From Leptospira hartskeerlii (lineage in GTDB: Bacteria; Spirochaetota; Leptospiria; Leptospirales; Leptospiraceae): a stretch of 64,000 nucleotides of DNA. The position numbers and the translations under genes were made by a program. How positions within the stretch are numbered: the stretch's first letter is position 1; every line of letters starts with the position of its first letter. The notes under the pieces are model-generated. The model did not search any database. It was not told the origin of the DNA and saw only the letters and a list, made by a program, of their open reading frames with translations. The stretch is taken from contig NZ_NPDL01000006.1 of assembly GCF_002811475.1 (NCBI RefSeq), positions 1-64,000 on the forward strand. Direction: 5' to 3'. Shown here piece by piece: positions 41,101 through 49,439 of the stretch.

Positions 41101-41799
41101 ATGGGAAATCTACTCCATCAACTTTTAGAAACGGAAGATTTTTCAGTTTATCAAAATGCAAAATCGGCACAGCAAATCCCTGAAAGTAACTTAAAATCAT
41201 ATAAGAATATTCTAAAGTCTTATGGATATGGAAATAGTTCCGAACAATTGGAATTATTTGCGAAAAGAATTTCGGAATTGTTTTGGAATACTCTCAAAAC
41301 CCCATTATCACATTCGGAAAATAATATCTCACTTTCTGAAATTTCACCTTCTGAAAGAAAACATGAGGTGGATTTCTTTTTGAAAATCCCGGAACAAACA
41401 GGGACTTCCGACTTACTAAAAGGAACCTTAGATCTAATATTCCTTTCGGAAGGCAAATATTGGATCTTAGATTGGAAGTCCAACCTTCTCTCCTCTAATT
41501 TTGGGGAAGATCCTTATTCGGAAACTCATCTAAAAGAAAAAATACAGGAATCTTATTCTTTGCAAATGGCAATCTATTCCGTAGTTCTGGACGATTGGTT
41601 GAGATTCAAATATGGAAAAGAATATGATCCTAAACTTTTAGGCGGGATGTATTTTTTATTCCTTCGAGGAACCGAACCAAATATACCGGGAAGAGGAATT
41701 TTTTACCAAGATATTGATCCTGAATTTGTAGAAGTTTCCAAAGAAAAAATAAAAGAGACCTTGGATCTGAAAAATAAAATTTCTGCGGAAAAAGAATGA
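38140..41799 (+). CDS. recB: Exodeoxyribonuclease V subunit beta (RecB)
   Basis: 1219 residues. UvrD/Rep helicase motifs: Walker A GASAGTGKTHTIV (about 26-38), LTYTDKAASELKGR (Ia), IIDEFQDTDPDQYNIF (II), LIGDAKQSIYGFRGAD (III), RVKIFTIHSCKGLEFPIVFLF (V) and RLYYVALTRAMYKFYF (VI). The C-terminal nuclease has HEVDFFLK and GTLDLIFLSEGKYWILDWKSN, giving the D...D-x-K site. It drives 3'-5' unwinding and cuts DNA. Overlaps recC and recD, so co-translation is likely. Confidence 0.96.
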   Translation: MQKNKLEPVSNSFADQIDITKNGFIGASAGTGKTHTIVFLVLKILKDFFKTSLGSDKTPFGIESILVLTYTDKAASELKGRIRAELKNTILRLEKIESPNEEESKELDYFLNQASRLDQAYISTIHGFAHKILKEYSLESGSSDNSELIEEFSAVSKALYRRMRSEFGGKYPKELLPFILSQANRFYNDGFQGTTWENFVSNLAVKKVSSPDSIQLLPRPQKFPEISSLRNIFLEINSIFPKFLEFQDSFKKKINANKYKALSARQLEFQDSLKKLIDSSRPFSPFPFTLALKKILDLKRGESSGIESILLSDEELKPAASESGFLSYTLEREKIRKLSLNLSVLESSLSSFLVSLAEDIAEDSVKIKEEENSITYGDMILGLSKSLEKNPELVSELKKRFRFGIIDEFQDTDPDQYNIFRILFLERSSGEGTEGRLFLIGDAKQSIYGFRGADLGTYLAAKKEFDTGGKFADSSVVYPELDTNRRSLPELISSYNSIFGSAKGEWFPIGETGFLPIEYINVKSPEVPGKAILYSDKSNRAALNAFSLSKESNADRLKEQYSKFLAEEILHLVSEKSEIYIKKEGYSSPEKLSWSDISVLVRGENDSEFLKRQFKTRGIPYTYPKQTGLFGSPEAIRIREILQCLNEEGSRDSFYKLLISDLFCVRPENLQDYEEYPIESGEKRLLETWRKFSRKKDFPGLFGSILTESRLASPLPEESRQDWERKVANFKQIFFFLAEKASKSDQTLGELITYLESKMVSKEDEKDYLEKDSEEDRVKIFTIHSCKGLEFPIVFLFGGFSGWGTQKKKFSEYREGEKRIIDLENNKAEDSVFNTINEDKRLYYVALTRAMYKFYFPLLAEPDPKRPLELFRKSFYAAASEFPKDSSVAKFWENEEGKYEQEWIRDHKTISGLMNTPIKEEGAEILRSVQIWPDKAEKRKIILESYSSLDSFFTSEGSGFQVSETRSFKTDETPEESKEEELPSSNKMGNLLHQLLETEDFSVYQNAKSAQQIPESNLKSYKNILKSYGYGNSSEQLELFAKRISELFWNTLKTPLSHSENNISLSEISPSERKHEVDFFLKIPEQTGTSDLLKGTLDLIFLSEGKYWILDWKSNLLSSNFGEDPYSETHLKEKIQESYSLQMAIYSVVLDDWLRFKYGKEYDPKLLGGMYFLFLRGTEPNIPGRGIFYQDIDPEFVEVSKEKIKETLDLKNKISAEKE

Positions 41800-43583
41800 A
41801 AGAAGAATCCCTCGAAACGATTTTAGATCATGAATATGCAGGATTTCTGACAAAGGAATTTGCATCTTACGCTAAAGAAATTCCTTACGAAGTCCTATTT
41901 TCCCGAAATCTTTCTTTGATACAAGCATCTAAAACTGGAAATCTTGCCGTACCGTTCTCTGAAAAAAGCGAGATTTCGGATATATTATTTAAAAAACGGG
42001 ACAATCTATTATATTTTTCTAAAATATTTGGCCAGCTAACATCCATAGAGGAAGGTTTTGGAAATTTACTTAAAACAAGCTCCACGACAAAATCGGAAAA
42101 AGTTCAAGAAGTTCTGAACGAACTCATTTCTTCTAATCCTCTCTCTATTAAAAGAGGGGGGAAAGAATATATACTTTGCGGAGAAGGAGAACAAAAGGAA
42201 GCATTAGAAAAAGCTCTTAGACATCCATTTTTTGTTCTTACAGGTGGACCAGGTACAGGGAAAACCACAGTGGTTGCTAATGTGATCCGTGGACTTTTAC
42301 GTTTAGGTTATGATTTAAGGCAGATCGGACTTGCGGCACCTACAGGAAGAGCCGCCCAAAGATTAAAAGAATCTTTAGAAAATACGATCTCGAATCTTCA
42401 CACAAAAAATAAATTGGATGATTCCATTTCCGAGATCCCAACTTCTACATTACATAGGCTTTTGGAATACAACCCTAGGAAAAGAAGTTATAAATACGGT
42501 AAAAATTTTCCACTTCCCTATCGAGTAATCATCCTGGACGAGGTATCCATGGTGGATCTGCATATGATGTACAGATTGATGGAGGCTCTACCCTTCCGTT
42601 CCGAAAATTTTAGGTTTATACTCTTAGGGGACCCGAACCAATTACCTAGCGTCGAAGCAGGAGCTGTTTTATCCGACCTGGTTAAAGCCTTAAAGAAACT
42701 AAATTCAGAAAATCTAATAGAATTAAAAACAAGTCATAGACAGGAAGAGGAATTTTCCTCAATCTCTAAAGCGGCAAAACTCTGCGTAAAAGAGAATATT
42801 TCTTTGTCTGAATTCCAAGAGAATCTTCCGAAACCACTTCATATAGATCCCGTTTTCTCTAATTCCGAAAACGTAGATCTAAAAGGTTTTTATCGGATCC
42901 AATTAGATTATAAAAAAGAATGGAAAGAATTTTTAAAAAGAACGGCGGAAGAAAAGATCTTACCTATATTTTCTAAACTTCCCCATCCGAATTCTCCCAA
43001 AGAATTAAAAGAATATTTAAATAAAGATCTGAATCGATTTAAGATACTTACAATTCTTAGAAACGGGATTTTCGGAAGTGAATTCATTAATAAAGAATTA
43101 ACGGAGCTAATCCTTCATTATAAAAAAGGAAATCTAGTTCAGATCGGAACCAGGACGTATTTTTCAGGGCTTCCAATACTCATTACTAAAAACGACAGAG
43201 TAAGAGGAGTTTATAACGGAGACACTGGCCTCGTTTTAGAGGTCCAAACGCCAAATGGAGGAAGCGAACTTAGAGCATTATTTTTTATAGAAGGAGAGAT
43301 CCGAGACTTTGCTTTAGATACTCTTCCTCCTCATGAGCCTGCATTTGCGATTACAGTGCATAAGTCCCAAGGTTCAGAATATGATTCTGTTTTTATTATT
43401 TATCCGCCAGACCCGGCTGATCTAAGCTCAGAAGAAGTTTCTCTAGAACTATTTAAAAAGGAAATTTTATATACCGCTATCACTAGAGCAAAACGTTCTG
43501 CATTTTTGGTTTCGGAAGAAAAACTTTTGGAATATTCTCTCCGAAACCGTTTTGAAAGATTGACCGGTTTTAAACTAAGCTAA
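41796..43583 (+). CDS. recD: Exodeoxyribonuclease V subunit alpha (RecD)
   Basis: 595 residues. Walker A LTGGPGTGKTTVVANV (about 148-163), DEXQ-like VIILDEVSMVDLHMMY, LLGDPNQLPSVEAGAVLSDLVKAL, VRGVYNGDTG, and the superfamily-1B end AITVHKSQGSEYDSVFII and LYTAITRAKRSAFLV. RecD is the 5'-3' helicase of RecBCD. It starts 4 bp inside recB (ATGA). It ends 2 bp from the stop of the convergent adenylate cyclase gene. Confidence 0.95.
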   Translation: MKEESLETILDHEYAGFLTKEFASYAKEIPYEVLFSRNLSLIQASKTGNLAVPFSEKSEISDILFKKRDNLLYFSKIFGQLTSIEEGFGNLLKTSSTTKSEKVQEVLNELISSNPLSIKRGGKEYILCGEGEQKEALEKALRHPFFVLTGGPGTGKTTVVANVIRGLLRLGYDLRQIGLAAPTGRAAQRLKESLENTISNLHTKNKLDDSISEIPTSTLHRLLEYNPRKRSYKYGKNFPLPYRVIILDEVSMVDLHMMYRLMEALPFRSENFRFILLGDPNQLPSVEAGAVLSDLVKALKKLNSENLIELKTSHRQEEEFSSISKAAKLCVKENISLSEFQENLPKPLHIDPVFSNSENVDLKGFYRIQLDYKKEWKEFLKRTAEEKILPIFSKLPHPNSPKELKEYLNKDLNRFKILTILRNGIFGSEFINKELTELILHYKKGNLVQIGTRTYFSGLPILITKNDRVRGVYNGDTGLVLEVQTPNGGSELRALFFIEGEIRDFALDTLPPHEPAFAITVHKSQGSEYDSVFIIYPPDPADLSSEEVSLELFKKEILYTAITRAKRSAFLVSEEKLLEYSLRNRFERLTGFKLS

Positions 43584-43585
43584 AA

Positions 43586-46426
43586 CTACTTATGATCTCT
43601 AGTATAAACTCCGTCCCAAGAAGTTGGAGGTGGAGTTTTTTTATACTCATTGCATCTTTCTACAAGTAGTTGGACAGCTTTATCGTCCTTACCTTTCGCT
43701 TTTTCGGATTCCTTAAACTTTTTCACAGCAGGATCCCATTTGCGATCCAAGTACAAGGCTAAACCTTCTTCATACAAACCGATAATTTCCTTTTTGGCGG
43801 AGGCAACACCCTTCAATTCTGAGATCGCTTCATATAAGATCACTGGTTCATTTTTACCTTTTACCCGGACTAAATCTAGTTTCCTTGTAAAAATAGAATC
43901 CTTAATTTCAGAATGGACTGAATCCGAAACTAAAATGGATACTCCATAATCTTTGCCTGCTGCTTCCAATCGAGCCGCAAGGTTTACTGTATCTCCCATC
44001 ATCGTATAAGACGCGAGAGCGTCGGTTCCCATAAATCCAACTTTGGCAAGTCCTGTATTCAAACCGATCCTGATCTGCATATCTCTTGCGTCCGGGATAT
44101 ATTTTTGGCCCTTCTTCCAACCGGACCGCAACTCTTCTAGCTTATCCAACATTTTGATAGAAGCGCGAGTTGCTTTTAAACAATGACCTTCTACATCGAC
44201 CGGCGCGTTAAATATACCTACGATCGCATCTCCGATATACTTATCCAAGACCCCATCGTGTTCTTTTAAGATCAGAGTCATTGCGGAAAGATATTCGTTC
44301 AAAAGTTCGGACAATTCCACGGAACTTAACTTTTCACTAATATTAGAAAATCCTGCTACATCCGAGAAGAATGCCGTTACTCTTTTTTCGGTACCTCTTT
44401 TGAGAGCTGCAAGATCTTTCATTGCCTCTCCGATCACAACAGGATCGATCATACTTCCCAAGATACCCTTGATCTTCTCCCTTTCTTTGAGACCTGTCAC
44501 CATTTGGTTGAGTGCAACGGAAAGATTCCCGAATTCGTCATTTCCGCCCTGCTCAAATTCTACGTTTAGATTTCCTTTTCCTACTTGTTCTGCGTTTCGA
44601 ATGAGGCGTTTGATCTTTTGGACGACAAAGCCGGAAATAAACACGGCTAAGAAGATTGAAAATCCGCAAATTCCTAATGCAGAAAGTACCGCTCTATCTC
44701 TGTTGCGTCGGATCGATTCCAAACCTTCCGTTCTATCCACCACGGTTCGGATCACTCCTGAAAAATTGGATGCCAATACAACTGTAGGAAGATCTTCCGA
44801 AACTTCTGAAATTAGAGGTGTTGAGTCCAATTTCCAAAGGATTTGTTCTGCTTCCGTTCTACTATTTCCAATGATCCCGTCAGGGAAGAGTGCTTTTAAT
44901 TTTGTAGTAGGAGTTTCACTTTCTCCCGAATAAATCCATTCTCTGACGGAATTCCAACGTTTTTGGAAAATTTCTTTTCCTTCTTCCGATTGGACCGATC
45001 TCCCATAGTCGGAACCGTCCGGTCTGAATCTGAGTAAGATCTGATCTTCTAAAGCGGAGTCTCTGATAGAGCCGAAAGACTCTATATCTAGTTCTTCCTC
45101 TTCTTTTGGGGGATTGTTCCTCAGATATGTAGCATACAATAAATTTCTTTTACGGACCAACCCTGCGTATTGGGTATACTGGTTTTTAAAGTCTTTATCT
45201 TTGAAAGGAGGAATAGGAGGCTTTTTTTCTTTAAGTGCTTTGAGCCTAGCTTCTAAAATAGGAGGGATTTTAGAAAGTTCGGATAGAATTTCCTGTTCTT
45301 CTCTTAAATAATTGGTCCAAGGTCCGAGTGTAGCTCTTCTGGATTCAATAAGTTTTGCTCTTTCAGTAGATGCAGGATTTCTAAAATGAGGAGAATATAA
45401 AGCCTGTAACTCTAATCCATTTTGTTGGAAAGAAGTAGGACGTATCTCTCCTAAAACTCCTGCTCCTTCTAAAAGAGAGCTTAACGCAGATTTTAAACCT
45501 TCTTCCAAATTCTCTTCCATCGGAGCTTGGTTGAGAGAAGATTCAGAATCGAAAATTTTAGTATCTAATGTAGGTTCGGATGCTTCTCCCGGAATAATAC
45601 CTGACACTGGAAATGTTTGGATCCTAAATCTACCAGTATCCAATCCTAATTCTTTAATTTTCCTCTTTTTGGAATCCGCAAGTATCGAGACTATATTCTC
45701 ATCCAAATCGGATCTGAGCTTACGAGCTAAAAGCGATTTTTTACGAAGTTCTTCTTCTGCTGCAGAGATTTCGGTATGATCCGGTTTTTCCTGATTTTCT
45801 TTTAGCTCGCCTAGACGTTTTCGGATTTGGTTCGTTTCTCTATCGGCAAATACGAATTTTTTAGCCATTCCTTGTAGGTGGGCAAATTCTTTATCACTGA
45901 CTACTTCTTCTCCACCATGCTGTAGCTGGGTACGGATATTTTTTTCTAGGATCTGTATTTCGTCTTTGGAAAGATAAGCAGAATAATACGTATCTAAAGT
46001 TTTACGTACCGTATTTTTTCCAAGTGCTCCGAACAAACTGGTCTTGATCCCGAAAAACGAGACTTTCTTTTCCTGGACTACGGTTTTAGTCGTTTTATAT
46101 TTTTTTAATGCTTCTGTTTGTTTGCTGACTCGGTCCCTAAATTCTTCGATCCGGATCAAACTTTGGGAAATATTGTCCAATTCCAGAACGAGAGAAGAGA
46201 TATATTTTCTGGAAATGGCAGCTTCTCTATCGTAACTATCCGTGAGGATCTCGGTTTGTTGCCTCACATAAATGAAGGAAAGAATCAGAATAGTCAGAAC
46301 GATTAGACTTCCTGTAAACCAGGCGAGTTTTGCTCGTATCCCGGAATAAAATAGTCTCGGGAGGACTAGAGTAAGATCTAGGATTTTTTGCCCGAAACTC
46401 TGCTTGTGAGAAGTCTGTGTACCCAT
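43586..46426 (-). CDS. HAMP-linked class III adenylate/guanylate cyclase
   Basis: 946 residues. A first membrane helix (SLIVLTILILSFIYVRQQ, about 40-57) precedes a very long periplasmic region (about 60-580) with long coiled stretches. A second helix (about 585-605) leads to a HAMP domain (RNAEQVGKGNLNVEFEQGGNDEFGNLSVALNQM) and a class III cyclase domain (about 670-860: KRVTAFFSDVAGFSNISEKLSS, DKYIGDAIVGIF, IRIGLNTGLAKVGFMG). Both metal-binding aspartates (FFSD, GDAI) are present. The C-terminal 80 residues contain a TPR-like piece. Product cAMP or cGMP undetermined. Confidence 0.92.
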   Translation of the reverse strand: MGTQTSHKQSFGQKILDLTLVLPRLFYSGIRAKLAWFTGSLIVLTILILSFIYVRQQTEILTDSYDREAAISRKYISSLVLELDNISQSLIRIEEFRDRVSKQTEALKKYKTTKTVVQEKKVSFFGIKTSLFGALGKNTVRKTLDTYYSAYLSKDEIQILEKNIRTQLQHGGEEVVSDKEFAHLQGMAKKFVFADRETNQIRKRLGELKENQEKPDHTEISAAEEELRKKSLLARKLRSDLDENIVSILADSKKRKIKELGLDTGRFRIQTFPVSGIIPGEASEPTLDTKIFDSESSLNQAPMEENLEEGLKSALSSLLEGAGVLGEIRPTSFQQNGLELQALYSPHFRNPASTERAKLIESRRATLGPWTNYLREEQEILSELSKIPPILEARLKALKEKKPPIPPFKDKDFKNQYTQYAGLVRKRNLLYATYLRNNPPKEEEELDIESFGSIRDSALEDQILLRFRPDGSDYGRSVQSEEGKEIFQKRWNSVREWIYSGESETPTTKLKALFPDGIIGNSRTEAEQILWKLDSTPLISEVSEDLPTVVLASNFSGVIRTVVDRTEGLESIRRNRDRAVLSALGICGFSIFLAVFISGFVVQKIKRLIRNAEQVGKGNLNVEFEQGGNDEFGNLSVALNQMVTGLKEREKIKGILGSMIDPVVIGEAMKDLAALKRGTEKRVTAFFSDVAGFSNISEKLSSVELSELLNEYLSAMTLILKEHDGVLDKYIGDAIVGIFNAPVDVEGHCLKATRASIKMLDKLEELRSGWKKGQKYIPDARDMQIRIGLNTGLAKVGFMGTDALASYTMMGDTVNLAARLEAAGKDYGVSILVSDSVHSEIKDSIFTRKLDLVRVKGKNEPVILYEAISELKGVASAKKEIIGLYEEGLALYLDRKWDPAVKKFKESEKAKGKDDKAVQLLVERCNEYKKTPPPTSWDGVYTRDHK

Positions 46427-46498
46427 ATAATAGTAACAGCACCAGTCGGAATTTTTTCTGGCAAGCCTATAAAATTTGGAAATTTATTTCCGAATGGA

Positions 46499-46975
46499 TT
46501 AGAATAATTTCTCGTAACTAGCCGTTCTATAGTCTGCGGTCAGGTAGAAGGTATGGTCACAGGAGGGACAACGATAATTTCCTTTTCCCTGCACTCTCAA
46601 GATCTGGAGGCAAGCAGGACATGCCGTAGTACTTTCGTTAGGTTCGAAACTCCGATCTAAATTTTGGCCGGAGACTAGATAATATTTTGCTTCTTCTCTA
46701 GTTTTGAAGTATGGGATTTTTTCCCTAAGTCCTAGACGATTCCAATCTCCCATGAGACTTTCCGACAATCCGCAGGCTGCATATTTGGAACTCAAATGAG
46801 CGAGAGAAGAATTTTTGAGCGAAAGTAAACCACTCTCGTCCCAAATCTGGAGATCTCTGGCATCCAGTAGAATTTTATGGGGCTCACTTCGAAGTAATGG
46901 ATCCGTTTTTTCTCGGAAGGTGTTTCCGAGTAAGGAATCCAGTTTGCCTTGTAAATTGACGATCAATTCTTTCAC
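46499..46975 (-). CDS. STAS-like protein with C-terminal zinc ribbon
   Basis: 158 residues. The N-terminal half (about 1-100) is reminiscent of a STAS domain: KELIVNLQGKLDSLLGNTFREKTDPLLRSEPHKILLDARDLQIWDESGLLSL has the strand-helix-strand pattern of an anti-sigma antagonist, but the phosphorylatable Ser is not certain. The C-terminal C119-x2-C122 and C136-x2-C139 form a zinc ribbon (CPACLQILRV...YRCPSC). A regulatory scaffold role is inference. Between a cyclase and a sugar dehydratase, with divergent promoters nearby. Confidence 0.7.
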   Translation of the reverse strand: MKELIVNLQGKLDSLLGNTFREKTDPLLRSEPHKILLDARDLQIWDESGLLSLKNSSLAHLSSKYAACGLSESLMGDWNRLGLREKIPYFKTREEAKYYLVSGQNLDRSFEPNESTTACPACLQILRVQGKGNYRCPSCDHTFYLTADYRTASYEKLF

Positions 46976-47080
46976 TAGAATAAAAGCCCTTTAAAGTTTC
47001 GAATCAGATCGGGTTTTTAAGCAACCTAAAAAACTCAAAAAGATTGGACTTTTCCTCACCTGCGACATTTTTTTTACTTA

Positions 47081-48967
47081 ATGGGACAATGGAATCGTCG
47101 AAGCCTTCTCTTCCCTTTGGATTTAAGCTTCATGATCCTCTCTTATTTTCTAGCCCACCTGATCCGTTTCGAATCCGTCGTATTTCTGCAGGAGCCTAAC
47201 GACTTTTTTATTCCTCTATTCATCGTAGTGGTTTGTCGTTCTCTAGTATTTCTATTTTCGAATATTTACAGATCTATCTGGGCGTACGCTTCCATTCATG
47301 ACCTGGTGGAAATTATCAAGACCACCATTCTTTCCTCCCTGATCTCGAATACGGCACTCTTATTCTATAACGGATTCGAACATCTTTCCAGAATGATCCC
47401 GGTTATAGACACACTTCTTCTTTTAGGATTTTTGTGCATACGGAGTCTTTCCTGGAGATTAGTGAGAGATCAGTACATTCTACGCAAAAAACAGGGAGAT
47501 GGAATTCCAACACTCATCTTAGGCGCCGGAAAAACGGGAGCTACACTTCTCACAGAGTTAAGAAGGCATAACGATCTGAACCTTCTACCCTTAGGGCTTT
47601 TGGATGACGATGAATCCAAGATAGGCGCGCATATCCAAGGTGTCCCGGTTATAGGAAAAATTGACCAAGCAGAGTCTCTGATCCGTTCTTTGGAGATTAA
47701 AAAGGTCCTGATCGCGTTCAGCAATCCTGACGGAAAACAGATCGGTAAGCTCATCAAAAGTTTTGAATCGGAGAATGTAGATTTCAAAATTCTCCCTTCT
47801 TTGGGCTCGCTTTTTTTTGATCCGCCCAAAGTACAACAATTAAGAGAGATCCGTGTAGAAGATGTACTCGGTCGCCCAGTTGTAGATCTGGAAATAGAAT
47901 CCATTCGTTCTTATATCGCGGGTAAAACTGTGCTCATCACGGGTGCCGGAGGGTCAATCGGCAGCGAATTATGCAGACAGGTTGCAGTATTCCATCCCTC
48001 AAAAATGATCCTTCTCGATTCTGCAGAGACTCCTCTGTACGAGATAGATTATGAACTCAGAAAAGTTTTCAAAGACAGCGGGATCCAATTTAGAGCGGTG
48101 ATCGCAGATATTAAAAATCCATTGAGGATCGGTTCTGTTTTCGAATCGGATCGTCCCCAAGTAGTATTTCATTCAGCAGCTTACAAACATGTTCCTATGA
48201 TGGAGATCAATCCATCCGAAGCGGTTTTAAATAATGTACTAGGAACTAAGAACTTAGCGGATATTTCTAGAATTTATGGGACGGAACGTTTTGTTTTAAT
48301 TTCCACAGACAAAGCAGTCAATCCAGTAAACATAATGGGCGCTTCTAAACGAGTTGCTGAATTGTATTTGCAGGCAATCTCCCAAGGGACCAAAACCAAA
48401 TTTATCACGGTAAGATTCGGTAACGTGTTAGGTTCTAGCGGTTCAGTCATTCCTAGATTCAGAGAACAGATTAGCAATGGCGGCCCTGTAACTGTGACCC
48501 ATCCCGATATCATCCGTTATTTTATGACAATTCCGGAAGCTACACAATTGGTTTTGCAAGCAGCAGCCATGGGGGAGAAGGAAGAAATTTTTCTCTTAGA
48601 AATGGGAGAACCGATCCGCATCCTAAATCTTGCAGAAGATATGATCCGACTTTCTGGATTCAGGCCTTATACAGATATTCCAATCGTGTTCACCGGGCTA
48701 AGACCTGGAGAAAAACTATTCGAAGAACTGCTGTTAGATCTAGAAGGGATCAAAAAAACACATCATCCTAAAATCAGGATTGCAGCCCCCTTAGAGGAAG
48801 GAGATCCTAGCAGCTTCCAGGCCAGATTTAACGCATTATTAGAAGCAGCAAAATCGGATCGGGAAGAAGAGATATTCTCTTCTTTTAAAGCGCTCGTGCC
48901 TGAATACAAGATACACAAAGAATATATCAGCGAGGAGACCTCGCGTAAGTTGAAAAATGATGGATAG
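47081..48967 (+). CDS. NDP-sugar epimerase/4,6-dehydratase (CapD/WbpM/PglF type)
   Basis: 628 residues. Four membrane helices (about 10-130) lead to a Rossmann CoA-binding-like domain (LILGAGKTGATLLTELRRH) and a second SDR domain (GKTVLITGAGGSIGSELCRQVA, about 285-306). The catalytic triad is of the SMK type: STDKAVNPVNIMGASKRVAELY, where Met replaces the usual Tyr. This is typical of large 4,6-dehydratases that start synthesis of UDP-acetamido-sugars for surface polysaccharides or protein glycans. It overlaps the SspB-like gene by 11 bp. Confidence 0.92.
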   Translation: MGQWNRRSLLFPLDLSFMILSYFLAHLIRFESVVFLQEPNDFFIPLFIVVVCRSLVFLFSNIYRSIWAYASIHDLVEIIKTTILSSLISNTALLFYNGFEHLSRMIPVIDTLLLLGFLCIRSLSWRLVRDQYILRKKQGDGIPTLILGAGKTGATLLTELRRHNDLNLLPLGLLDDDESKIGAHIQGVPVIGKIDQAESLIRSLEIKKVLIAFSNPDGKQIGKLIKSFESENVDFKILPSLGSLFFDPPKVQQLREIRVEDVLGRPVVDLEIESIRSYIAGKTVLITGAGGSIGSELCRQVAVFHPSKMILLDSAETPLYEIDYELRKVFKDSGIQFRAVIADIKNPLRIGSVFESDRPQVVFHSAAYKHVPMMEINPSEAVLNNVLGTKNLADISRIYGTERFVLISTDKAVNPVNIMGASKRVAELYLQAISQGTKTKFITVRFGNVLGSSGSVIPRFREQISNGGPVTVTHPDIIRYFMTIPEATQLVLQAAAMGEKEEIFLLEMGEPIRILNLAEDMIRLSGFRPYTDIPIVFTGLRPGEKLFEELLLDLEGIKKTHHPKIRIAAPLEEGDPSSFQARFNALLEAAKSDREEEIFSSFKALVPEYKIHKEYISEETSRKLKNDG

Positions 48968-49439
48968 TCCGAATTTAGAAGACATACAGACACTTCGAGA
49001 ATTCAAAAAACAACTCTTTTCAGTGTACTGGGAAAGGTTCGGCACATTCTATGTACACGTAATGCCTCATCCGGATCTAAAGATCGGAAAAAGAGGACTA
49101 GTGGGAGAAGAACCCGAATCAGGTATCATCCTAGTCATCGGGCCCCGCGCCGCAAGAGATATCAAAATAGAAGAAGAATGGGTCTACGCAGAACTACAGT
49201 TCGGCTATACCTGGGAGCAAGTCTTCCTGCCTTGGGACGGAATTTTCAGATATTTCGACAAGTCCCAACAAACAGTCACTCAAATGAGAATTTATTTAGG
49301 TAAACCGGAACAAACTTCTAAAAAAGAGGAAGTGTCTCCGGCAGAAACCAAGGAAGAAGTTTCCGATTCGGAATCAGGATCTTCAAAACGAAAAGATAAT
49401 GTAATCCAAGTAGACTTCGGGAGTAAAACAAAGAAATGA
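48957..49439 (+). CDS. SspB-like ClpXP adaptor candidate
   Basis: 160 residues. The core FYVHVMPHPDLKIGKRG...SGIILVIGPRAARDIKIEEEWVYAELQFGYTWEQVFLPWDGIF (about 31-92) has the beta-sandwich pattern of SspB-family ClpXP adaptors, with the FLPWDGIF site for the family's PWxAIF. A flexible acidic linker follows (PAETKEEVSDSESGSSKR), ending in NVIQVDFGSKTKK, a short C-terminal motif that could bind ClpX. I infer the role from this pattern, not from a recognised hit. It overlaps both neighbours. Confidence 0.6.
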   Translation: MMDSPNLEDIQTLREFKKQLFSVYWERFGTFYVHVMPHPDLKIGKRGLVGEEPESGIILVIGPRAARDIKIEEEWVYAELQFGYTWEQVFLPWDGIFRYFDKSQQTVTQMRIYLGKPEQTSKKEEVSPAETKEEVSDSESGSSKRKDNVIQVDFGSKTKK

